Shown here piece by piece: positions 48,311 through 59,075 of a DNA stretch of 64,000 nt. How positions within the stretch are numbered: the stretch's first letter is position 1; each line of letters begins with the position of its first letter. The translations under genes and the position numbers were made by a program. Under the pieces are notes generated by a model. It had not been told where the DNA came from. It worked only from the letters and a program-made list of their open reading frames with translations, and did not search any database. Source of the DNA: Bryoerythrophyllum caledonicum (Eukaryota; Streptophyta; Bryopsida; Pottiales; Pottiaceae); the NCBI GenBank assembly GCA_963971425.1, contig OZ020514.1, positions 41,949,158 to 42,013,157 of the forward strand, in the 5' to 3' direction.

Positions 48311-49145
48311 CGCGGAGATCTTCCCCGAGCTTGGCACGACAGTTGCCAAGGGGAAGGGAAAGGCAATTATTGACCTCGGCGACGAGGAGGAAGATGAGGA
48401 CTCGAGCGCTCTGGTTGCTTGCCCGAGCTCGAGTACAGCCACTCCGGATGATGAGTCTCATGACGACTTCGTTGACGCCACTCCGTCGGAGTTTCAGAGT
48501 GTCTCTCAATCTGAAGCGGGAGATACAATCGGTTCCTCGCGGTAGCGACTCGACTTCCCGGAGTTGGATTTGCTGGATATTTCCGACAGACCTCATTCAG
48601 CTCCCACCTTGGGCGGGTCATCCGCTCATCCCGCGGCCAAGAAGAGGAAGGTCGCCAACGCGAGCGGGCGCTCTCCGTTGGCTATGGCGAGCAGCGCACA
48701 GGATGACAGCATGTTGGTCTCCCTCGAGAAGAAGCTCGAGGAAGAGGCCACCCGGATGAGGTTGATGGAGCAGCCGCTGGTGGAGCGTGACCAGGAGCTT
48801 AGGGATCTGCAGCAGAGGCGTGACGAAGAGATGAAGAGGGACCAAGACCAGAGGCATGCCGACATGATGCTCATGATGCAGAGATTCATGTCGGCTAATT
48901 TGCCTGCTGTCACCACGATCCCACCCGCAGTTCATGCTGCATTGCCCCAGCCTCCTTCCTCAGCAGAAGGCAGGTCTGAGAGTCTGCCCGGCAATTTGCT
49001 ATTGCCGTCTCCGGTGGGTTCTCTCCTGTCTCCATTGGGGGTCAATCGCTTCCTGTTCCTTAATCCCCGTCGGCCCGCCCCTCTTTCCATCCAAAGTCGC
49101 CCGCTCGGGACGTATCTATCGTTGATGTCCCCAGCTCATCGTGAG
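48306..49145 (+). pseudogene. Inner element gene: linker exon, right half
   Basis: Continues the exon cut at 37410. The frame carries an acidic stretch (D-E-E-E-D-E-D), Ser/Thr-rich linker, a TAG at 48543-48545, then A-A-K-K-R-K-V (nuclear localisation signal, near 48645) and a charged Glu/Arg/Gln-rich region (48710-48880) that should form a coiled coil. Near 49020 the likely reading moves to another frame, so at least one indel is present. The exon probably ends near a GT at 49141-49147. It plausibly links the methylase-like and phosphatase-like parts in the nucleus. Confidence 0.5.
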
Positions 49146-49352
49146 GTTAGTGTAACGTAGTTGCGAGTGTATAGAGGCAGAACATTTTGTAAATGTCCAA
49201 TTTTGTACTCCAGTAATTTTTGTTAATATTACAGTGCTCAGCGAGTACTTCAGCTCGACTCGAGCTGAACTGCTTGACATCTGACGACTTTGACTTGTAT
49301 CATTGTCCTTTGTGCGCATCAGCTGATTAGTTGAAGTTGTTGAATTATTTCA
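49146..49352 (+). other. Probable intron with one AGCTCGAG-type palindrome
   Basis: Ends TTTCAG at 49352 and contains CAGCTCGACTCGAGCTG near 49251. Confidence 0.45.
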
Positions 49353-49640
49353 GATCTAAGTTTTGGTGATGACGCAATCGCTCGCCCAGTCATTGATGAG
49401 GTCGTCCAAACTGCAATCCCATTTGTAGAAGAGGTCGTCCAAGCTTCGGTCGTGCTCGTAGACGAGATCAAACATGATTCTGCTGTCCCGGAGCCACCTC
49501 TCTTTGTCTCTGAACTGTGCCCCCAAATGGTTGTGGGGCTCTTGGAACCCCTTGACACCATGCAGGGTTCGTTGGAATCGATGGGGGTCCGAGACAAAGT
49601 GCAACAAGACGATGAAGTTCTTGAGGTACTCTTCTAACAT
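49353..49640 (+). pseudogene. Inner element gene: acidic Val/Glu-rich exon
   Basis: About 92 codons, starting D-L-S-F-G-D-D, with repeated V-x-E-V-V-Q and V-D-E motifs, ending in a TAA that lies just after a possible donor (GAG-GTACTC at 49625). No known domain; probably a linker between the coiled-coil and phosphatase parts. Confidence 0.35.
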
Positions 49641-49726
49641 TTTTCACACTCCACTCTCCCCCCCAATGACGTCTCCCAAAACCGTTTGCCCCTTTCGTTC
49701 GACATTTTGTTGACCCGTCGTTGTGA

Positions 49727-50568
49727 ATGAATCTTTAGTAATACTGTTCGTTCTCCTGGCGTTTCCGAACGAGGTCTATGAGGCATCAATAAGTGGTGCC
49801 ACTAATCTAGAAGAGACGCCTAGAGTCCTATCAGATTTTGAGGGCAGGTGGTTGAATGTTGTGCTGGACCTCAATGGGATTCTATGCACGTGTGAGCCTA
49901 CATGGCAAGCAAGGGGGTCCAGGAACTCTGACTCATCCATTCACTCGGCTTTGCAGCCGGTCGAAGTAGGCTCTAAACTAGTCCGAGTGCGTCCTGGCTG
50001 TGCCGAATTCCTCACGAAGTTGTCTAAGATTGCCACCATCACGATCTCGAGTTCGATGATGGAATCCACAACTCGTCAGATATGTAAATATCTTTTTCAG
50101 CATAGTTCTTCGTACCCTCTTAGGACCTTTGGTCAGGAGAGTTGCGATAGGGTTCTCGAGCGTAGAGTCGGTAGCAGAACAATCTACATGAAGGAATTTG
50201 GCACTGAGAAGGATATCTTCTTGAAGATGTTATCGAACCATCTCTTCAATAGGTTGGGTCGTGAGTATACTCCAGCGAATACGCTTGTCATTGACGACAG
50301 CCCGATTAAGCATATGCTCAATTTGCCGGAGAACGTCCTTCTTCTTCCATCATGGTCGCACAAACATGATGGCGCGAGAGATGATTCTGTACTGCTGGAG
50401 GAATTGCTGCCATATCTCTCTGACCTTCATCAGTTTCCGGGTTGCCTAGCGCAGTACCGGGCCGAACATCCCTCGGGCCGGGAGATGTTCTATAATGATC
50501 AGAAGACGTGTGGTCAGTCTGCGAATATCTGGAACGCAATCCAAGCCTATCAGAATCTCCGCTCTTAG
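49727..50568 (+). CDS. FCP1-like (HAD superfamily) phosphatase domain exon
   Basis: About 280 codons without stops. Motif I position V-V-L-D-L-N-G-I-L (49858-49885), then R-V-R-P-G-C-A-E-F-L, T-I-S-S-S (motif II position), a conserved K near M-K-E-F-G (50190), and L-V-I-D-D-S-P (motif IV, 50285-50305), followed by N-V-L-L-L-P-S-W. This is the order of FCP1/NIF-type phosphatases, which act on phosphoserine in the RNA polymerase II tail and other proteins. Motif I has D-x-N in place of D-x-D, so the general acid is missing; many plant relatives share this, and the domain may bind rather than cleave. It is the cleanest coding part of the inner gene. An upstream acceptor may be at 49738 (TCTTTAG); the exact start is unsure. 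Confidence 0.65.
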
Positions 50569-50840
50569 TGCCATTGAAAACGCTTAGATCCTTATTACAC
50601 TTTAGGTCGTATAGAGCTAAACTGTATCGGTTGAGTGCAACGCCATTTTGTAAATTTTGTCGGGCCATTTTTTGTGTATCTATTTTTTTGAATAATGAAA
50701 CCGAGATGTTTTGCCGCTTTGTTTTGTTTTCCGTAATGGACACCTACTACTATTGGGATATCGTGCTGTTTTGAATAATTGGAATTTTCGTCAATTGTTC
50801 TGAGGTATGTGAGCATCACTTTGGTTGAACTTTCTACAGG
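50569..50840 (+). other. Probable intron or 3' region
   Basis: AT-rich, with a half palindrome near 50610 (GAGCTAAACTGTA) and ending CTTTCTACAG, a good acceptor. Confidence 0.35.
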
Positions 50841-51196
50841 ATTGTGATTGTCGGGCGTCAGTGGATTCCTTGCTGGGCATTGAGGAGTTCGCCCTTTTCC
50901 TTTGGAGTAAAGGGCTATTGTTGCACTCTGCTGCAACCGCACACTTAACCATGGATTATTCGACCATGGCAGTGGACAACGGAGTTGTTGAAAGCCCTAT
51001 TGCGCGGGAGCCAATTCATGAAAGGAACAACTCACCTTCGCCGCAGTGGCCTTGCTCAGTTCTAGGGTCTCCGCGTCTAAATCCGGATAGTTGTACTCTG
51101 GTAAAGCGTATACTCTATGACGGTTTATGGGATGCTACTTCCCAACGCTCGCTCATGGTGCATGTTATGCTAGCCTCCAAGTTATTGCACTATTGA
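50841..51196 (+). pseudogene. Inner element gene: possible downstream exon
   Basis: Begins after the acceptor at 50840 with D-C-D-C-R-A-S and stays open for about 118 codons to a TGA. Protein-like, no known domain. It could be the last exon of the FCP1-like gene or an unrelated ORF. Confidence 0.3.
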
Positions 51197-51304
51197 GTCG
51201 TTCTTGCCTAGACAATCTTGGTTTTTTGTTAAGCTACATTACACTCATGTAGTTTTTTTTTCGGTTGATCTTGTTGGATGTTAAATAAACTCTGTGAATT
51301 TTCC

Positions 51305-51340
51305 CTTTAGCATTTTAGCTCCATTCGAGCTAAAGTGCAC
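51305..51340. repeat. AGCTCGAG-type palindrome, rightmost copy
   Basis: TTTTAGCTCCATTCGAGCTAAAG; the last copy of this palindrome family in the window, about 640 bp inside the right TIR. Confidence 0.6.
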
Positions 51341-51478
51341 TAGGATGGATCTTAATGATACAATTTTCATGTGTGCCGTGTAGGAGTATTTGACCTAAAG
51401 TGTATTTGTTTGGATTGTATGTGGCGCCTATTGTGCTGGACCCATTTGGTAAATGTCTCCGTCCCCGTATTCTCTCAG

Positions 51479-51684
51479 GAAATGCTGCTAGAAACAAATG
51501 CTCTCCTTCCGCTTCCACCCGCCGACACTTGCTACCCAAATCAAACCCTGACGTGGTGCGTAGGCGGGGTTTGCAGCGTCTTCTAGAGAGTCCGTTAATG
51601 CAAGAGAATGGTGCATCATGGACTAGGCAACGTCAGAGGGCTTTTTTGAAGACGCGTATAGAGGCTTATGGAGGAACTCCCTAG
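51479..51684 (+). pseudogene. Inner element gene: possible terminal exon
   Basis: Preceded by an acceptor (TTCTCTCAG). A basic 68-codon frame with R-R-H-L-L-P-K and R-Q-R-Q-R-A-F-L-K, ending in TAG. No known domain; composition suggests coding, but the support is thin. Confidence 0.3.
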
Positions 51685-51945
51685 ACCATTTGATTAGTGA
51701 TAGGAGGATTGTGATTTGCCTCTGGGTAAATGGGTGTTTTGTGTAACTTTTTTTCATAAAGTTTTGAATAAGGCCTGAATTAATGGTATATGCTTTCTTT
51801 ACTATTACTTTTTTTGGACATTTGGCTAATTTAGTCCATCTATGGAATGAAATATAGTATTCTTGGTGCATTATCTTTATGCTCTCCACCTACAAATGTC
51901 TATATATATAGATACTTCAAAGATCATATATCTTCAAAGTCATGG

Positions 51946-51978
51946 AAATTTCTCAATATAACGAATATGGTGTTTATA
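51946..51978 (-). repeat. Inner element TIR, right
   Basis: Reverse complement of 28280-28312 with three mismatches; extended similarity (about 45 bp) to 13715-13760. Confidence 0.6.
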
Positions 51979-52224
51979 GATGCTAGCACATAAGTATAAA
52001 TGTACACATGAGGCACTCGGGACAGTAGGTGGAGTAACCTTAGAGGTGTGAGCTACACGAGTGACTTCTGCAGTCTGTGCGGGGTTTCTGTCATCGACAT
52101 CCTTCGACTATGTTGATCCTGCCGAAACCTGAATACCAATAATGAAGTAGTCAGAATACGGTTTGCGTAGTGTGAACTCTCCTGAGAACAATCAAGAAGG
52201 CATGATCGACAAGTAATTGATTAC
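51979..52224 (-). other. Intron of the outer gene, right part
   Basis: Follows the donor AAG-GTAATC at 52225/52224 of the outer gene. The inner element interrupts this intron; its other part would be 28164-28279. Confidence 0.45.
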
Positions 52225-52842
52225 CTTATCTTTTTGGGCCCTTGTCCGAACTCGAACCGGAAGAGGAGGTTCTTTTGACACATGATTCCTTGCGATTGCC
52301 TTCTTCTTCTCTTTTTCAGGCAGTTGTCCTTGGCGATGCGAAGGGCTGCGCGAAGGGCTCATAACATGTAATTCACACATTGTTTGTTGCACCCATACCT
52401 CATCCATCATGTAATCGGTGTCAGGCATCATCACGTCCTCGGCACTCTTGAGCATAACCTCCTCTTTGGGACGTGTGGTCACAGGGACATCCTGCGGGAG
52501 ATCTCGGGCTCTACTGTGGGTGTCGTCAAAGTGCAGGGGATCGGACATTGCCATGTCATCGTGGAGATCTCGCGGTAAGGAACGCTTTCCATCCAAATGC
52601 AAACTGAATTCTTCTAGAGAAGTGTGCAATCGAGCATCCGGAGTAGAGTCGCTTGTCGAATTAGGCGAGGCACGACTGATAGGATGAGGAGGTTCATCAT
52701 CGTTTAACTCCATGGGGTCGCTTGGGGTGCCCGAACCCAAGACCCGCGCGCCTGCGGCCAAGGACTCGAGTCTAAGGTTGGGAACCGCTGATGGATTCCA
52801 TGCATACATCACATCAACATTATGCATCAAGTCATCAATCAT
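52225..52842 (-). pseudogene. Outer element gene: acidic/basic linker exon
   Basis: Leftward phase-0 exon of 206 codons without stops, from acceptor GACGCAG to donor GTAATC. Starts M-I-D-D-L-M-H-N. Rich in Asp/Ser/Pro, ends with a basic stretch (P-E-K-E-K-K-K-A-I-A-R and R-V-R-T-R-A-Q-K-D-K), a likely nuclear signal. It corresponds in position to the linker of the inner gene (48306-49145), before the FCP1-like domain. Confidence 0.55.
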
Positions 52843-53054
52843 CTGCGTCACATTGATGAAGTCAGTGTGTAAAAAATGAAGAAGGAAACGGCATCATACA
52901 CCCAGAGATCTCCGGTTCAACGTGGTTCATGTGTGCCGGGCAAACTAAGTTCGAACATTGCAATGAATATGATGAGTCCTGAAGTATCGAGGGCGTCCGG
53001 AGCGTATGAATAGCCAGAGATCTCCGTCTCATGAAGTTGCCGTAGGCGTCATAC
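52843..53054 (-). other. Outer gene intron with two GGAGATCTC-type palindromes
   Basis: Donor GTATGA (53054), acceptor ...GCAG (52843), phase 0. It contains CCAGAGATCTCCGG near 52902 and CCAGAGATCTCCG near 53014. Confidence 0.6.
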
Positions 53055-53270
53055 CTCCTCAATGAAGTTCATCCTCGACATTGCCCGTGTTTGAACCCTA
53101 GCGCCTGGGGTCGACTCAGTGATGTCAGTCTCCTCTGCATCCTCGGCAACGCCATCCTTAGCGTCGAGTAAGATATTCAAGTGGTACTTAAATATCTCTT
53201 ATGCGCAAGATTCGGCCTTTACTTTGGCATCTACGCTGTTTACAATCTCCAGGACCCGCGCGTCATGAGT
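53055..53270 (-). pseudogene. Outer element gene: exon matching the retrotransposon-cut inner exon
   Basis: 72 codons, phase 0 at both splice sites. Starts T-H-D-A-R-V-L-E-I-V and has one TAA at 53190-53210 where the frame continues E-I-F-K-Y-H-L-N. The sequence resembles the inner exon starting at 37294 (D-D-A-M-E-V-A, then S-Y-H-V-N), so the two genes are homologous and share splice sites. Confidence 0.55.
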
Positions 53271-53376
53271 CTGCAAAGAAGAAACTTCAGTAATGGCGTC
53301 ATCTGAAACATATAATTGTATATGGACAGGAAAATCTCTATGACGAAGGATTGCTTGGGAATGATGTCTTGCTTAC

Positions 53377-54733
53377 CAAGCCAAGATATGTTAATCTAAT
53401 AACATTTACGATCACCATACCCTCTCTGATGAACCCCGTGAAGAGCAAATCAAGGACCGAGATCCTCAGCTGCGGAACACCGGGCCTTTGCCAGCGCTTG
53501 ATGGATTCGGCATGATCAGCGGCTGAAATGAAGGCCAACATTTTCTTGGGATGACCTTTGAAGAGCCTTTTGAATGACTAAGCAGATGCCCGCTCGCATC
53601 ATATTCATGTAGGAATACACAATATACAATCTCCCCGACACCGATATCTGGGGTCGGAAACCCATCAGCTGGGTGGAGGAAGTAGTAGACCACATGCGCT
53701 ACCCACAATTTCACCTCGCCCCTGAACTCCCTCTGCCGAAGTATGAGTTGCCTCTTCAATTCCACAAATCTTGCTTCGTCGGTGATAAGAACCGACGGTG
53801 ATCTGACACTCGTCCGCCCGTCTTTTGTATCCACTTCGAGATGGTTGAAAATTTTCTTGAACTTGAAGAGATCGAGGACCTGAGGTCCTAAGCACGACAA
53901 CTCTCGTCTTTCACGCGATAGAGGAAATAAAAGTAAAAGTGAGGGTCTCCGGCGTTACGCCACTCCTAAATGATAGGTATAATAAGTACATGGGCGACCT
54001 TGCCACCATTGTCTGGCAGAATCCTGTAGGTGTATTTGGAGTCGAATAGGGACGTGTCATCGTTGGGGGTGGCTTTGGCAGCTACATCTAGAATGTGATG
54101 ATTCCAAATAGACACAAGGACATCTGGGGTGGCGTCGGTCTCCTTGCTAATCGCCTTCAATCGGCCCTCAAGCCAAGCTTTATCCTTGGCTAAGTGATTT
54201 GCTACGTCCACCTTGGACTCAAGCTGGGCCCGTCCAATATTCTTCTCTTCCGCAAATTCGTCCCATTGCTCCCTCTTGTATGGGACGAAGTCAACAGACT
54301 TTGAGGGAAGGGAGTGATTCTTGTATTTCAACATGAGTTCATTCTTCATTGTCCGGATTCTCTACTCCCTATTGGCAGCATTTTTGAGAGTCTCGGCCTA
54401 CCCTTTCATAGGAACTTGGTTCGCCGCTTTGGAGGTCTTCACTCAGACCTTCTTTGCGAGCACTAAGTCCGCCTGGTAGTTCAGGTCTTCAACGCGCATT
54501 TTGTATAGTGGCTTGAAGTCGTTCTGCACCAAAGGTTTCCGCTTCAGCTTAGCGGGGTCGCTCGTCTTCCCGTTCAAGTCTGATGGGAGTCCAACGACGA
54601 ACATCTTATCGATTCTGATCCACTTCTGGACCACCGCGTCATCCATCTCGAATTGAAGAGGGACCTTTGTGTCTTCGGGGTCCATTTTACCGAGGTGTGT
54701 GAAAATTGTTCGCACTACTTGCCGTTGAAACGC
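53377..54733 (-). pseudogene. Outer element gene: large central exon
   Basis: After a clean acceptor (ATTGCAG, 54734) a leftward frame runs A-F-Q-R-Q-V-V-R-T-I-F with premature stops at 54445 (TGA), 54400, 54364, 53968 and 53890 (TAG), then shifts frame near 53890 and again near 53540, and ends at donor GTAAGC (53376). The last part, L-L-F-T-G-F-I-R-E-G-M-V-I-V-N-V, lines up with the methylase-like end of the inner exon at 37008, at the same splice phase. No intact catalytic motif is visible. Confidence 0.5.
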
Positions 54734-54842
54734 CTGCAATTAGAAATAACTCAGTGCTGGAGATCTCTTGTTGAATGATTTGGTTACTGTGAAGAAAGAG
54801 CACATCAATGGAATTTTGTAAAAGTTGAGAATGCAATCTTAC
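54734..54842 (-). other. Outer gene intron with a GGAGATCTC palindrome
   Basis: GT-AG, phase 0 on both sides (109 bp). It contains CTGGAGATCTCTTG near 54757. Confidence 0.6.
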
Positions 54843-56210
54843 TGAAAATGCCTGAGGTTGTGGACGACCATATAGTTCGGGGGTTGGTTTTCCGAACTCA
54901 AACCACTTCACTGTGCACGTTTGCACCTGCTCAGTGAAACTCTCCTCCTTCCGCAAACCCATCAGATCTTGGTTGAGAGCGCGCGAGAGTTGTAGCACCG
55001 TCATGTCTTTGGGGCCCGGTTTGGTCCAAACCGGGATGATTGAGAAGTGAGATCTCTTCGAGCGACCACGTAGATGGCAATTCGTGTGACAAAATTTTGT
55101 GCGCCTCCATAGTATACTGACCACCAATAATGTAGAAGTGCGTCGAGTCCCTTAGGCGGTCCTCCTTCGTCGGCTTGGTCTCAAAGAACTCCACCTTACT
55201 TCCTTTAGGTTTTTTCTTCAGCAGCAGGACTCGAATGTGATTCTCAGGTGCCGTTGCCTTCGAGGACGCGCAAATTGCGTTGATGATTCCTTCAAGCCGT
55301 TCTTTCTAGATGCCCCTGTATACTAATCCTCCAAGGGGGGCCCTGTGTAGGTTGTTGAAATGAACAAGCTTGAGGATATCCTTCTTTGTGACAGGATCTT
55401 CTATTGTCAACGGCTTATTCTTGTGTATGTAAACATTTTGAACGCGTGGTCAAGAACCTTGCCAATAGCTTCTACTTCAGTCCGCTTCATTTTGGTGAAG
55501 TCAGCCTGTGTGAAGTTCAGACACTTTTTGATTGTGAGGCGTGGCTCATCGGCCTTTGCTTTCTTTCCCTTCTCCGCCCGTAACAAGGAACCTGGGGTCG
55601 AAGTCTTTAAGGTGGTCTTGCGTTTTTTTGTTGGGGTCGATGCTAGTGTCAGAGACAGTATGGAAGTAGGGTCCGGAACGGGCTTTCGGGAACTTTCTTG
55701 TGCTTTTGCCATCCACTTCCACTACTCCATAATGTACTCTGGCATCCAAGTATCACCCGTAGGAGGGGGGAATAGAAAGTTCTCATTCTGGCAGGTCTCC
55801 ACCAACACTTCCAAAATCTTAGATGTGTCCAGGATCAAGCCGTATATGAGAGCATCGGTGGAAGAGTCCGTGTTGTCGTGGATGACAAGGAGACAGACCT
55901 CATCATCAAGACCTTACATCTCCAGAACCTGGAGACCAATGATGGGGTGTCCTCGTATACTAAGCCGAAGCTGAGGGACAAATTCTCAAGCTCCTTGAGA
56001 GGTTTTAATTAGCTTGATGCCCCACTCGGTCATGGTCCAACGACATCTGTATCCGTAGTCGACATTGTGTATCTCTCTGTAGACGAACTCAGGGAGCCAA
56101 AACTCCACAAACGCCCCAAGTTTCCCGGGACGACATTTTGTCGGAAGTGTGGTTGACCATGAATCTCTACAAGATGATTTTGAAACAACACACCAGTACT
56201 TAGCAATCAC
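54843..56210 (-). pseudogene. Outer element gene: N-terminal part with ParB-like motif
   Basis: Leftward. One frame runs from about 56210 to 55440 with stops TGA (55988), TAA (55916) and TAG (55724). It then shifts, and the next frame contains F-N-N-L-H-R-A-P-L-G-G, a TAG at 55308, and F-Y-I-I-G-G-Q-Y-T-M-E-A-H-K-I-L (near 55130). That motif fits the G-G/D-G-x-H/Q-x-x-x-A core of ParB/sulfiredoxin-like domains, which are often joined to DNA methylases in bacteria and phages. A further shift near 55050 leads to a clean frame ending at the donor at 54842. ParB similarity is inference from one motif. Confidence 0.45.
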
Positions 56211-56224
56211 TAAAAGTATCCGGT

Positions 56225-56875
56225 CATCTATGTAGTGTCCGGAGATCTCTGGCTATATTCCGAGAGATGGAATACATGGAACGAGCTTCCACTTCCATGA
56301 GACAGTGCCAACAGCAGGAGATCTTGGCCCTTTTTGTGAATCTTCAGAAACTTGTGCAGCTAATGTTCTCTAATTGATTGAAGTATCTTACTTGCGCTAT
56401 AGCCGGAGATCTCTGGTTTGGCAGCCAAGTTTTGACGTCGTCACTAGGCAGTATCGCAACTTACTCGAAACGTCTAGAGATCACCAGTTGTGAGTCGGAA
56501 TCAGAACAACAAGGAAGGGTCTTTTTGTTCCAGGCGATTGCGAAAGTATCCGGAGATCTCCGGTTGATTAGTGGAGCTCGAGAAAGTCCTCTTGAAAAGT
56601 ACCTCTTCTGATCAGACGGATCCATTTCTGACATCAACCGGAGATCTCCGGATAATGACCCCAAAATTGAGGTTCACGACTTTTCACATCTTCATCAGGG
56701 CCTATCTCCACTGCTTCGTAACGTCCGGAGATCTCCGGCTATGTGCCAAAATAACCATATCTTGAATGGGGACTTCATGATCCATGAGACCGCGAAATCA
56801 TTTGGAGATCTCCGGCTGATCACTGGAACTCCGGATCCAATTCGGGTAGCAACCGGAGATCTCCGGTTGCGGCGG
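56225..56875. repeat. CCGGAGATCTCCGG palindrome array
   Basis: Eight copies at 50-160 bp spacing (near 56238, 56401, 56472, 56549, 56635, 56723, 56803 and 56853), flanked by shared words such as 'ggctatgtgccaaaa' and 'catgatccatgagac'. The best copies are perfect AACCGGAGATCTCCGGTT. It lies upstream of the leftward outer gene, between it and the rightward DUF7869-like copy 2. Confidence 0.8.
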
Positions 56876-58270
56876 GAGTGGCATTATATTGCAACAATCG
56901 CATAAGACCATCAAGCGTATATTCACAACCATTCACAGAAAACTCCGATATATGACCCAAGAAAAAGCCGGAATGGAATGACTCATCATGGATTACTCAA
57001 CTGATGTAGTCAGTAGAAGTCAATCATCGAAGGCCTCAACATCAAGTTCTCTATTACAAAATTCGGAAAGAATCATCATACCATCGAGCAAAAATTCATT
57101 TCCGTCTTCAGTATACTTGGACAAATGATTTAATGAAACGCCAAAATGTGACAATTCTACATGGATTACTCTTTTCGCATTCAAATTAGACTCGACTTGA
57201 AGGACTTAGTATGGAGAAATTCATTCAAACGTTCAGGGAAAACCAAAATCAAACGCCTGTACATGGATAGATATATAATAATGTTTACGGGACAACTGAA
57301 AACCAATCAACTATACACAAACACACTTTTGAGTTCTAGTACGCTATTTATGAGGTTTCTCATATTCATGCAAGTGTTTGACATTGTCATACACCCGGTC
57401 GGTTACAAAAGAACCAATTCTAAACTCACAAATCAAGAAACCCCACACGGCTGCACTAAATGAGCATAAACAGTTCAAAATTGACGACGTACCGGTTATC
57501 CTGCCACAAAGTCCTACTGGATGTTCCTGCCGAAGTAGCCATTTTCCCACCGCCTCCAGCAACTGTTGTGGAACAACGCCCAAGCGGCTCTGCAGTACAT
57601 CAAAATACCACAACTTTGCACTACAATTTCTACAATTACTCAGACACCCTAGAATTTGAGGTCCAATTCTAGTTGACAAGAATTTCTCGATAGGAACATA
57701 ACATAACACAACACAACATTAAATGCTCTTATACAGCCCTTCTGAACTGAATATAGACAACACCAAAACCCTATATCCTCATACCCTACAAATCCGATCA
57801 ATCGACTAACAACATCATTACTATTTGAGTCTATCGAACCCGAATAGAGCCCACCAAACCCTACACCTTCTCCCGTGATGTTTCCATTAAGCACTCCGGA
57901 GCAAATGCGAAGTCCGATGATAGTAAACTCTACAATTTTTCTTATCATTGACGTTACTTACCTCCTCACTTGCCGAATCGCCGCACCCCTCCATCGTGTC
58001 CGTTTGTGCCGATGCCACCCTCAACCGCAGCGTCGTTCCCTCTCCTCTGGTGAACCAACCGCGCTCTTCCAAATTCTTCCTAATTCAAACGCTCGCTTTC
58101 AGTGGTGCACTCCGACATTCAAACGCTCTCTAGCAAACACCCCGACCGCTCCACTCACGACTACCGCTACCGCTTCTTTGAAATGTCTCTTAACTCACCA
58201 CAACAATCTCTCGACGGTATGCTCAATGCCGACACTTAAATCAACCCTCACCGCTCACAGCGATAGCCTC
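56876..58270. other. Intergenic region, no gene supported
   Basis: Overlapping short ORFs on both strands (57161-58357) without recognisable domains. Confidence 0.3.
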
Positions 58271-59075
58271 TCACTTGAAGATTCCCTCTCACTTGTTTTT
58301 TTTTATTTTTGTTTTACTCTCCCCTCCTTCTCCATCTCCATCTCTTTTTTATTTTGATTTTAATTTTTTTTAGATTGCCCCTGATTTCAATAATTACACA
58401 TTTTAAAAATAATTAACTACTCTAAAAAAAAATCCCACTCTCCCTCTCTTCTTTACTCTTCCTTACTCTCCCTCTTCCTTACTCTCCCTCTCTTCCTTAC
58501 TCTCCCTCTCCATCTCTTTTTTAATTTTGATATAATTTTTTTCAGATTGCCCCTGATTATATATTCTAGAAATATAAATTACTCTAAAATAAATCCCTTA
58601 CTCTCCCTCTCTCTTACTCTCCCTCCCTTACTCTCCCTCCCTTTCTCTCCCTCTCACTTGTTTTTATTTTATTTTTGTTTTAGTCTCCCCTCCTTCTCCA
58701 TCTCCATCTCTTTTTTAATTTTGATTTAAAAAATTTAGATTGCCCCTAATTTCAATAATTACACATTCTAAAAATAATCAACTTCTCTAAAAACAAATCC
58801 CGCACTCTCCTTCCCTTACTCTCCTCTCTTCCCTACTCTCCCTCCCTTACTATCCTCTCTTCCATACTCTCTCTTTCTTATTCTCCCTCCCTTGCTCTCC
58901 CTCTTATTTGTTTATATTTTATTTTTATTTTACTCTACCCTCCTCCTCTCAGTATATCTCATATTCAATTTTGATTTTAAAAATTCTAGATTGGTCCTGA
59001 TTTTAATAATAGTGGACTCTAAAAATAATCTACTCTTAAAATAAATCCCATACCCTCCTTCTCTTCTTTATTCTC
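58270..59075. repeat. CT-rich low-complexity, four imperfect units
   Basis: A block of 'ctccctctcttccttactctccctc' plus 'ttttaattttgatttaaaattt-agattgcccctgat' recurs near 58310, 58500, 58690 and 58930, about 190-240 bp apart. Confidence 0.65.

Larger units (their letters stand above)
28280..51978. mobile_element. Candidate large TIR element (inner), carrying DUF7869-like and FCP1-like genes
   Basis: The ends are a 33-bp inverted repeat with three mismatches (28280-28312 and 51946-51978, beginning TATAAACACCATATT). A TA or TATA duplication would fit, but it is palindromic and so unproven. Inside lie a leftward DUF7869-like gene, a rightward methylase-like/FCP1-like gene and, nested, a 10.9-kb Ty3 retrotransposon; without that insertion the element is about 12.8 kb. 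All AGCTCGAGTCGAGCT palindromes in the window lie between these ends. On both outer sides the sequence is homologous to the carried gene and has a different palindrome, which supports an insertion into another element of the same kind. The class is unrecognised. Confidence 0.5.

Noticed and set aside
58072..58357. Serine/threonine-rich ORF at 57875-58357
   Set aside because: Compositional, overlapping other ORFs on both strands and running into CT-rich repeat; no domain.
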